From: Clostridia bacterium
Lineage (GTDB): Bacteria; Bacillota; Clostridia; Christensenellales; Borkfalkiaceae
Direction: 5' to 3'
Assembly (NCBI GenBank): GCA_017886545.1
Contig: JAGHJS010000005.1
Location: 1-38,872 of the forward strand
Length of the DNA stretch: 38,872 nt
Part shown: positions 27,335 through 34,935 of the stretch, piece after piece
How the letters are laid out: each line of letters starts with the position of its first letter
How positions within the stretch are numbered: position 1 is the first letter of the stretch
Program-made: the position numbers and the translations under genes
The notes under the pieces: generated by a model
The model's database searches: none
Seen by the model: the letters and a program-made list of their open reading frames with translations, nothing else
Told to the model about the DNA's origin: nothing

Positions 27335-29209
27335 ATGAAAAAGAAATTCATCAGATTTTTAGCGGTAGTTCTGTGCGTTTTGCTTGCAGCCTCGTTCGCA
27401 GCGTGTGCGGATACGACGGAAACGGAAAAGGGAGAGGACGAAACGACGCTCGTTAAAACAGAGTACAATCTGATTGAAAACGGTTCTTCGGAGTACCAGA
27501 TCGTCGTTCCGTCTGTGTCGCAGTCCTGCGAGCAGTTCGCGGCGAGCGAATTTGCCTATTTCGTTTATGAGGCGACCGGTGTACAGCTGCAGACGATCAC
27601 CGATAACGAGGCGATCGGACGAGATGGCCGTTATATTTCGCTCGGCGCTACTGCGCTGCGGGAGGAACTTGCGCCCGATTTCGATGAGAGCGGGTTTAGC
27701 TATTCCGGCTTTGCGATCCGTACCGTGGGAGATACAGTGCTGATCTCCGGGAGCAACGACAGCCGTTCCTATGGCACGGCATACGGCGTATATGATTTTC
27801 TGCATTATACGATCGGGCTGGAATTCTATGCGAGCGATGAGATCTATTTTAACGAGTACGGTCCCACAGACAGCGTCGCTTTGTATGATCTTAATTATGA
27901 AAGCATTCCCGATATACAGCTCATGGGGTTCGGATCCTCGTTGATCACACAGGATTCCATGTATATGCGCCGTATGAGGTTGCAGGGATTCTACCCGACC
28001 GATTATTGTATCGGACCCGTCCATTCGACTGCAGGCTATTTTATGTCGCCGAGCAATTATCCGGATCATCCGGAATGGTTCTGGACGTTCAACGAGCTGA
28101 ACGGGATCTGCTGGTCTTCAGACGGGGTCGTGGACGCAATTACGCAGGAGATCATTGCCGCAACGGAGGATTCGGACGCACGCTATGTGTTTGTTACGCA
28201 GCCGGATACGGAGGTATATGGCTGTGATTGTGCCGAGTGCGAGACAAATCTGCAGAAATATGAAACGGAAAGCGGGTTGCAGCTTTATTTTATAAATCGT
28301 GTCGCCGAAAAGGTGAAAGAGTATTATGATGCAGTGCAACCGGATAAAGACCTGTCTCTTGTTGTGTTCTGCTATCGCTTTACGCTCGATGCGCCGTCCG
28401 ACGCGACATTTGCGGCATATCCGGAATTGCAGCCGAAGGAGAATGTGGCGGCGTCGTTCATTCCTATCGGCATGAACTTCGAATATCCGATCACTGACCC
28501 TGCGAACGCGGCATTTTATGAGTACATGATCGACTGGTCGGAGATATTCGGGCAGAAGAGCCTGATCGTCTATACATACGGTACCTGTTTTTCTAGCTTT
28601 TTTGATGTGTTCAACGATTTCGGATCGGTAGCGGGTTCCCTGAAAGCGTATTCCGATCTCGGTGTCGAACTCATAAACGAACAGGCAAATCTCGAGTCGA
28701 ACATGGGTTGTTTTGAGGAATTGCGCATCTATCTGCGCTCCAAGCTGGCGTGGGATTCCGGGCGTGATGTGGATGCGCTGATAGAGGATTTCTTTGCACA
28801 CTATTATAAAGATGCGTCCGATACGATGTTGCAGTATTTTAACTCCATTACGGCATATACTTCGGCGCTGTTCCGCGAACTCGGGTTGACGACGGGTGTC
28901 TACACTACAGTTTATGATCGGATCGATTACGGTACGTTGAATTCACTTCGCGCGCTTTTGGACAGGGCGGAGGAAGACATCCTGTATTTGCAGAATATTG
29001 ATCCTGAGCTGCATGAAACATTGCTTGACCGGATCAAAAAAGAAAAGCTCACCGTCTATTATGCGTTGTTGGCTTCTTATTCTTCGCGCCTGGGTGACGT
29101 TGCGTATCAGGCGATCAAGAGCGAATTTACGGAATACTGTACGAAATTCAACATTGTGCGTTACAGGGAAGGACAGACGGTTGATTCTTTCCTTGAAACG
29201 TTGGATTAA
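27335..29209 (+). CDS. DUF4838-type lipoprotein, putative glycosidase
   Basis: A 624-aa lipoprotein (lipobox FAAC, Cys24). Residues about 40-150 look like the alpha-glucuronidase/hexosaminidase-type N-terminal domain (QFAASEFAYFVYEATGVQL). The rest resembles DUF4838 proteins: an acidic barrel-like domain with HPEWFWTFN, a VTQPDTEVYGCDCAEC cysteine cluster and a helical C-terminus (LLDRAEEDILYLQ). DUF4838 proteins often occur in carbohydrate-utilisation loci, but their activity is not established in what I know. It is probably an outer-surface glycosidase or glycan binder. AGGAG precedes the ATG; co-transcribed with the genes on both sides. Confidence 0.8.
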   Translation: MKKKFIRFLAVVLCVLLAASFAACADTTETEKGEDETTLVKTEYNLIENGSSEYQIVVPSVSQSCEQFAASEFAYFVYEATGVQLQTITDNEAIGRDGRYISLGATALREELAPDFDESGFSYSGFAIRTVGDTVLISGSNDSRSYGTAYGVYDFLHYTIGLEFYASDEIYFNEYGPTDSVALYDLNYESIPDIQLMGFGSSLITQDSMYMRRMRLQGFYPTDYCIGPVHSTAGYFMSPSNYPDHPEWFWTFNELNGICWSSDGVVDAITQEIIAATEDSDARYVFVTQPDTEVYGCDCAECETNLQKYETESGLQLYFINRVAEKVKEYYDAVQPDKDLSLVVFCYRFTLDAPSDATFAAYPELQPKENVAASFIPIGMNFEYPITDPANAAFYEYMIDWSEIFGQKSLIVYTYGTCFSSFFDVFNDFGSVAGSLKAYSDLGVELINEQANLESNMGCFEELRIYLRSKLAWDSGRDVDALIEDFFAHYYKDASDTMLQYFNSITAYTSALFRELGLTTGVYTTVYDRIDYGTLNSLRALLDRAEEDILYLQNIDPELHETLLDRIKKEKLTVYYALLASYSSRLGDVAYQAIKSEFTEYCTKFNIVRYREGQTVDSFLETLD

Positions 29210-29221
29210 GGAGGGAATGGC

Positions 29222-30601
29222 ATGAAAAAAGCATTGACAGCTATTATGTTGGCGTTTTTGTTGGTGTTTGCATTTGTCGGTTGTGCCGAAGAACCGGCGG
29301 GACCGCCTTCCGATTCCGATCAGCCGTCCGTGACGCCGCCCGATGATTCCGATGAAGAAGAGATTTTACAGCTCTCCGCCGATTATATCGTGCTCGGGGT
29401 GGGATTGACGAAACAGCTTACGCTCACGTATGACGGAGAAGAGATCGCGGCATCTGAGGCGGTTTGGACGGCATCCGGATCCGCCGCGACTGCCGAAGGC
29501 GGGTTGGTGACGGGCGTTTCCGAAGGGGAATGTACGGTCACGGCAGAGTACGGGGGCGAAACGGCGGAGGCGTCGGTCATCGTCACCGTGATCCAAAGGC
29601 TGACCGTTTCCGAAAGCGAGGTCGTGATCGCGCTCGACGGGACCGCAAAGCTTGAGGCAAGCGTCGGCGAATTGCGGGACGATGCGATCGCGGCGACAGA
29701 CGAGGCGGTCACCTATTCCTCGGGGGATCCGTCGGTCGTGACGGTAGACGGGGAAGGGAATCTTTACGGCGTACAAAGCGGCGCTACGCGCATATTGGTG
29801 CAGAGCGGCGATCTGAGCGTTTCAGTGGCGGTGACCGTCTGCGAAGAGATCAAGACCGCGGCGGAATTCCGCGAAAAACTGACGGCGGATTCCGACGGGA
29901 CGTTCCTCATCACGCAGGACATCGATTTCTCGGGCATGCAGTATTTTGCGCTCACCTCGTTTTCCGGTACGCTGTATGGCGGCGGACACAAGCTCACCAA
30001 TCTGCTGCTTGTCAATCATCTTTCGTCTGCGGCGACAAACTACGGAGGTGCGCTCTTTGAAAATCTTACCGGCACGGTGTGTGATCTGTACATAGGCGCG
30101 CGGTATGAGGCAGTCGTGCGTGAAACGGATCAGTTGCTGCACGAGGGCATCGCACAGTTCGGCGGCGTGATTGCAAATCTGTTGTACGGTACCGTTGAAA
30201 ACGTCTATATCAATGTGGATTATCAGATCTATCCTTGGTACTCACAGAATTGGAACGAATGCGGCGCCGTATGCGGCAGGCTTCGCGGGAATGCGGAGAT
30301 TCGCGGCTGTATCATCGAATATTCCTGCGCTACGCCGGAAAGCACGCTTGGCAGCGGGCTGGCGGATATTCACACGATCTACGGCATGACAGATTCGAAT
30401 ACCCAGACGCCCGTGATAGACAATGTTTACATTCTGAACAGCGGAAGTTATAAGAAAGACTACCGCAATACCGCAAGCGACTATTTCGGCAGTATACAGC
30501 CCATGTTCAACGGTATCTACGAGTTTGAGGAGACACAGGCACTTGCCGAAGCCGTTCAGGGCACGGCAATGCAGACGGTCTACGAATATGCACAGGCGTA
30601 A
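29222..30601 (+). CDS. Ig-like and beta-helix lipoprotein
   Basis: A 459-aa lipoprotein (lipobox FVGC, Cys21) with an acidic Pro/Asp/Ser linker. Two bacterial Ig-like (Big2) domains follow (about residues 48-130 and 130-208, recognisable by VTGVSEGECTVTA and YGVQSGATRILV). The C-terminal part (about 210-459) resembles GLUG/beta-helix repeats: FRGTLYGGGHKL-like turns, GTVCDLYI, GTVENVYIN. This is the same layout as one unit of the next gene product, so the two are paralogues. Such surface proteins usually bind polysaccharide or protein ligands; no enzyme motif is seen. GGAGGG precedes the ATG. Confidence 0.8.
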   Translation: MKKALTAIMLAFLLVFAFVGCAEEPAGPPSDSDQPSVTPPDDSDEEEILQLSADYIVLGVGLTKQLTLTYDGEEIAASEAVWTASGSAATAEGGLVTGVSEGECTVTAEYGGETAEASVIVTVIQRLTVSESEVVIALDGTAKLEASVGELRDDAIAATDEAVTYSSGDPSVVTVDGEGNLYGVQSGATRILVQSGDLSVSVAVTVCEEIKTAAEFREKLTADSDGTFLITQDIDFSGMQYFALTSFSGTLYGGGHKLTNLLLVNHLSSAATNYGGALFENLTGTVCDLYIGARYEAVVRETDQLLHEGIAQFGGVIANLLYGTVENVYINVDYQIYPWYSQNWNECGAVCGRLRGNAEIRGCIIEYSCATPESTLGSGLADIHTIYGMTDSNTQTPVIDNVYILNSGSYKKDYRNTASDYFGSIQPMFNGIYEFEETQALAEAVQGTAMQTVYEYAQA

Positions 30602-30621
30602 AATAATTAAGGAGGGAAATG

Positions 30622-33600
30622 ATGAAGGTCAGATTCAAAATACCGGCGCTTTTGGCAGCGCTGACAATGGCGATCGTATTGCTTTTTGCCGGGGTTGCCT
30701 GCGATACGGGCATTGAAGGGAGTCTGTCTCTTGACAGAACGGAAGCACAAGTCGATACGGGAAAGAGCATAACGCTCGTTCCGCAATTTGAAGGGTTCGG
30801 GGAGAACGGCCCTTCTGCGGAAGATGTGAATTGGCGTTCGGCGGCTCCTGCGATCGCGCAAGTCAGCGGAGGTGTTGTATACGGGGTCAGTGAAGGCGAG
30901 ACCGACATTACGGCGTCTCTTACGTTTGAGGATGTCGATTACAGCGCAACCTGCACCGTCACTGTTTTGCCGGGCGAAGAGGAGCACGATGTAACGATCG
31001 TCCTGGACGAGACGAGCATCACATTGACGGAGGGGGAACAGACTACGCTTTTGCCGACGGTCACGCTGGACGGCAATGTGCAGGCGGCGCCCGAAGTTTC
31101 CTGGCAGTCGGAAAATGCACAGATTGCCTCCGTTGCGGGCGGGGTAGTTACTGCCGTGGCGGCAGGCAATACGAATATCGTTGCCACCGTCACCGTTTCA
31201 GGTAAAGAGTACAGCGCCGTATGCGCCGTTACCGTGCTGGCGGCGCCGCAGACAGTGATAAGGCTCGATTCTGCTTCAAAGGAGATCGATTGGGGCGAAG
31301 AATTCACGCTGACCGCGACCGTTACAGACGGCAAAGGAAATCCTGTTGAAGATGCAAATATAGTGTGGGAGAGCTCGGACAGTACAGTTGCTACCGTTTC
31401 CGACACGGGGACCGTGACGGCAACGGGCAGTGGATATGCCGTTATCACGGCGACGGCGGAAGGCGTTTCCGCCTTCTGCGACGTGACCGTGAACGACGTG
31501 TATGACGTCACGTTTTCCCCGCTCGATGCGGAATTCGGCGCCGCCTATGAGCTGACGGAAGCGGCGGTACAGCTGCAGGACTTCCTCTCCGATCATTTCA
31601 CGATACAGGTAGAACGCAACGGCGACCCGATCACCGATCTCAACGGGCAATATACTTCGTTTGCGGTCACGGCAGACGGGACTTCCGTTTCCGTGACGGA
31701 CACGGGGCTGTCCTTTGCCGCAGTCGGCACAAGTACCGTGACGTTGCAGCTCGGCAAGAAGTTGGACGGCAGCACGCTTGCCTCCGTTTCGATTCCCGTC
31801 ACGGTCTGCGACCAAATCATTGATTCCGAAGAAGAATGGCTCGGCATTGACGGCACAAAGTATTATGTACTCGCCGCCGACCTTGATTTTTCGGAAGGAT
31901 ATACGCTCGGTACGGGCGTCAATCTTACGGGCACGCTCGACGGCGGCGGACATTCGATCACGGCGACCTTTGCGACGGGCGCGGACAACAATACGGGGCT
32001 GTTCCGCTGGATCATCGGCGGCACGGTGAAAAACCTCTCCCTGACTGCGACGTACGGCACGTTGCAGGCGAGCCGCATCGGGGCGCTCGCAATCGTCGCG
32101 CAGAATGCGGTGACGGTTGAAAACTGTTACATCCGTACAAACTATACGGAGGTGTTTGGCGGGGAAACTACGGGTATCACGGGCGTGTTCGGTTCGGTGG
32201 CAAGCAGTACGTCGGCACGCTCGGTGGTCATCCGCGATACGATCGTAGCGGTGAGCGCGCCGGCGGAAGAGGACGATGTGTTCGGGCTGATCAGCACAAG
32301 CACATGGAGCAATTATTACACGTTGCAAAACGTGCTCGTCTACACGTCGGGCGAAAATGTGGCGGCGATCGGGACGAACGGAGCGCCCACAGCGACGAAT
32401 TACGAGGCGTTCACGGGCGGGCTTGACAGCGAAACATCCGAAGCAGCGCGGACGGCATTGCTGGCAAAGGCAGAGGAGTTCGGGCTGAGCAGTTTTGTGC
32501 GCGGGGAGTTTGAGATCTCCGTTCTTACCGAAAACGCATTCATCGCGTTTGACGACGCCACGGCGGCAGTCAAGGCGGATGAAACGCTTACGTTGACGTT
32601 TACGGCGACCGACCTTACCACCAACACACCGATCGCGGCGGAAAACATTGTATGGGCGACCGATAAACCTGCCGTCGCCACGGTCGAAAACGGCGTGGTC
32701 ACGGGCGTTTCCGCAGGCACCGCCGTCATCACGGCAACGGTCAGCGTCGGCGGCAAGTCGTATTCGGCGACCGTCTCCGTCACCGTTGAAGAGCTGATCA
32801 CGGCAAGCATTTCCTTCGCGGAGGGCAACCCCACGCAGGTCAATGCGGAGGCGCAGATAACACTGGCGGTCATCGCCCGCAATCTGCTTGACGAAACGGA
32901 CATTTCTGCGGATAATATAACGTGGACATCTTCGAACGACGGCTATGCGACGGTCGCGGGCGGCGTGGTCACGGGCGTGGCGCCCGGGGAAGTCACCATC
33001 ACCGCGAGCGTGACCGTAGAAGGCAAAACGTATGAAGCAGAATGTACCATAACCGTTCTGGATGCGGTCGCGGACGTGTATGAAATTTCGCTCGCCTTTG
33101 CGGAGGAAACGTACAACTTTGAAGTCGGCGGCAGCTACACGACGGCGGCGTTCACGCTGGACGTCACGGCGACGAAAAACGGCGAGCCGTGGGACGGCTG
33201 GGCGGAGTATATCTCCTTCTCTTCGGGGAACGGCGAGCTGTTCGCGATCAGCGAAAACAGCGTCACCGTGCTCGGCACGGGCAGTACAACGGTCACGGTG
33301 AACTTCTCCTATGAAGATATTTCGCGTACCGATACCGCTGCGGTCGAGCTGTGGACGCAGCTCATCGACTCGGAGGAAGAGTATACGGCGCTGGGGAACA
33401 GCACTGCGCAGTGGAGCGGGCGCTATCTTCTCACAGCCGACCTTGATTTTTCGGAAGGATATACGCTCGGTACGGGTGTCAATCTTACGGGCACGCTCGA
33501 CGGCGGCGGACATTCGATCACGGCGACCTTTGCGACGAGTGGGAGCAACGATACGGGGTTGTTCAACTGGATCATCGGCGGCACGGTAAAGAACCTCTCT

Positions 33601-34092
33601 CTGACCGCGACGTACGGCACGCTGCAGGCAAGCCGCATCGGGGCGCTCGCGATCGTCGCGCAGAATGCGGTGACGGTTGAAAACTGCTATATCCGTACAA
33701 ACTATACGGAGTTGTTTGACGGAACGACGACCGGCATCACGGGCGTGTTCGGTTCGGTGGCAACCAGTAATTCTGCGAGATCGATAGCCATTAAGGATAC
33801 GATCGTAGCGGTGAGCGCGCCGGCGGAAGAGGACGATGTGTTCGGGCTGAACAGCACAAGCACATGGAGCAATTATTACACGTTGCAAAACGTGCTCGTC
33901 TACACGTCGGGCGAAAATGTGGCGGCAATCGGGACGAACGGAGCGCCCACAGCGACGAATTACGAGGCGTTCACGGGCGGGCTTGACAGCGAAACATCCG
34001 AAGCGGCGCGTACGGCGCTGCTGGAAAAGGCAGAGGAGTTCGGGCTGAGCAGTTTTGTGCAGGGTGCATTTGAAAGTTCCGCGCTCGTCTGA
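30622..34092 (+). CDS. Large Ig-like/beta-helix lipoprotein with internal duplication
   Basis: About 1,156 aa. The lipoprotein signal peptide is MKVRFKIPALLAALTMAIVL.. with lipobox GVAC (Cys27). Three Big2 Ig-like domains (about 33-295) are followed by a beta-rich bridge, a beta-helix/GLUG module (about 418-630), two more Big2 domains, a second bridge and a second beta-helix module (about 940-1156). The two helix modules are almost identical in DNA and protein, at an exact offset of 1,560 bp (520 codons). The start is taken as ATG 30622, five bases from GGAGGG; the ATG one codon earlier is too close. It is probably the main surface adhesin or glycan-binding protein of the locus and the last gene before the hairpins at 34145. 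Confidence 0.85.
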   Translation: MKVRFKIPALLAALTMAIVLLFAGVACDTGIEGSLSLDRTEAQVDTGKSITLVPQFEGFGENGPSAEDVNWRSAAPAIAQVSGGVVYGVSEGETDITASLTFEDVDYSATCTVTVLPGEEEHDVTIVLDETSITLTEGEQTTLLPTVTLDGNVQAAPEVSWQSENAQIASVAGGVVTAVAAGNTNIVATVTVSGKEYSAVCAVTVLAAPQTVIRLDSASKEIDWGEEFTLTATVTDGKGNPVEDANIVWESSDSTVATVSDTGTVTATGSGYAVITATAEGVSAFCDVTVNDVYDVTFSPLDAEFGAAYELTEAAVQLQDFLSDHFTIQVERNGDPITDLNGQYTSFAVTADGTSVSVTDTGLSFAAVGTSTVTLQLGKKLDGSTLASVSIPVTVCDQIIDSEEEWLGIDGTKYYVLAADLDFSEGYTLGTGVNLTGTLDGGGHSITATFATGADNNTGLFRWIIGGTVKNLSLTATYGTLQASRIGALAIVAQNAVTVENCYIRTNYTEVFGGETTGITGVFGSVASSTSARSVVIRDTIVAVSAPAEEDDVFGLISTSTWSNYYTLQNVLVYTSGENVAAIGTNGAPTATNYEAFTGGLDSETSEAARTALLAKAEEFGLSSFVRGEFEISVLTENAFIAFDDATAAVKADETLTLTFTATDLTTNTPIAAENIVWATDKPAVATVENGVVTGVSAGTAVITATVSVGGKSYSATVSVTVEELITASISFAEGNPTQVNAEAQITLAVIARNLLDETDISADNITWTSSNDGYATVAGGVVTGVAPGEVTITASVTVEGKTYEAECTITVLDAVADVYEISLAFAEETYNFEVGGSYTTAAFTLDVTATKNGEPWDGWAEYISFSSGNGELFAISENSVTVLGTGSTTVTVNFSYEDISRTDTAAVELWTQLIDSEEEYTALGNSTAQWSGRYLLTADLDFSEGYTLGTGVNLTGTLDGGGHSITATFATSGSNDTGLFNWIIGGTVKNLSLTATYGTLQASRIGALAIVAQNAVTVENCYIRTNYTELFDGTTTGITGVFGSVATSNSARSIAIKDTIVAVSAPAEEDDVFGLNSTSTWSNYYTLQNVLVYTSGENVAAIGTNGAPTATNYEAFTGGLDSETSEAARTALLEKAEEFGLSSFVQGAFESSALV
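31876..32505 (+). repeat. Internal 630-bp duplication, copy 1
   Basis: Matches 33436-34065 at a constant 1,560-bp offset without indels. Long stretches are identical including synonymous sites (for example 31876-31977 except single bases, and 32261-32448). A short patch around 32150-32240 is clearly more divergent. Confidence 0.9.
33436..34065 (+). repeat. Internal 630-bp duplication, copy 2
   Basis: Partner of 31876-32505. The mosaic of identical and divergent patches suggests a duplication later homogenised by gene conversion. Copy 2 forms the C-terminus of the protein. Confidence 0.9.
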
Positions 34093-34144
34093 AAGCATGT
34101 TGGTTTTGAAAATATATTTGCAGAATAAGGAACAGAAGAAAAAA

Positions 34145-34187
34145 GGTCATACCTCGGCAGATGCCGAGGTATGACCCCGATACGGGG
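34145..34187. terminator. Two overlapping hairpins before the araC-like gene
   Basis: GGTCATACCTCGGCA-GA-TGCCGAGGTATGACC (34145-34176) is a perfect 15-bp inverted repeat preceded on plus by AAAAAA, so its U-run lies on the minus strand. CCCCG-ATA-CGGGG (34175-34187) follows, sharing two bases and leading into ATTTTTATG. The second may end the upstream operon or mask the CGGGGA ribosome site of the next gene. Confidence 0.6.
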
Positions 34188-34193
34188 ATTTTT

Positions 34194-34935
34194 ATGGCTG
34201 AATGCAAAGTAAAATACGATATTTCCACAGACGTCGAATACAACATCCGCAACGGCGATTTTTCCGTCGTGCACACGCATACCTATTGGGAGATCGTGTT
34301 CATCGTAGAGGGCGCCATCGACAACCGCATCGGCAACGAAACGACGCGCATCCCGAAAAACTGCGCCGTGCTCATCAAGCCCGACGACGCGCATTCCATC
34401 CGCATCGCCGAAGAGAATACGATGTATATCAACCTCGAAGTGCGCAGCTCGATCTTGAAAACCTTTCTGGATGCGGTCGAAACGGGCCTATACGAGCGTA
34501 TTTTGCAGGAGAAAAACCTCATCGGGCGCTTTTCGGCGGACTATGGCGAAAACGTCAACAAATTTGTGCGCGATATCCTGCTCTACGGCACGGCGGAGGA
34601 GGAGCAGCGCGGGCTGCGCAGGCTTATCTTCCGCATCGTTTTCGACATGCTGCCCGACGTCGACGAAACATTGCACGAGCATTCCGGCGAAAACGACGTG
34701 ATCAAAAAGACGGTCGCCGTCATGGAGCAGGAGGAAAACGTCAGGCTGAAGCTCGGCGATATCTGTAAGATCGTCGGCTATTCCGAGTCGTACCTCATCC
34801 GCCTGTTCCGCTCCAAGCTCGGCACCACGCCCAACCGTCGGGTATTCGAACAAGGGGCACTTTTACAAATTGTTCGGCGAAGAGTACGGCATGCTCCCGT
34901 ACGAGTACAAAAAGATGAAGGGGGAACGCGGATGA
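34194..34935 (+). pseudogene. AraC-type regulator with internal deletion
   Basis: The N-terminus is a cupin-like sensor domain (about residues 1-165, HTHTYWEIVFIVEG, KPDDAHSI). The first AraC helix-turn-helix follows (LKLGDICKIVGYSESYLIRLFRSKLGTTPN). The frame then breaks: the second HTH continues in another frame as VGYSNKGHFYKLFGEEYGM LPYEYKKMKGERG and stops at TGA 34933-34935, overlapping the ATG of the mannosidase. About 27 residues that normally link the two HTHs are missing (near nt 34833), consistent with loss of about 80 nt (3n-1). Without the intact second HTH the protein probably cannot regulate normally. In its original frame it would have been translationally coupled to the enzyme and probably controlled this locus. 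An assembly error cannot be excluded. Confidence 0.8.

Noticed and set aside
31276-34098. Minus-strand open frame opposite the Ig-like lipoprotein
   Set aside because: Its repeats simply mirror the internal duplication of the plus-strand gene; composition is Arg/His-rich and no ribosome site is seen.
34145-34176. Plus-strand terminator of the mannoside operon
   Set aside because: The hairpin is perfect, but the T-run is on the minus strand; only the following smaller hairpin has a short T-run on plus.
34161-34193. Start of the AraC-like gene at the upstream ATG 34161
   Set aside because: That ATG lies inside the palindrome and has no ribosome site; ATG 34194 follows CGGGGA at good spacing.
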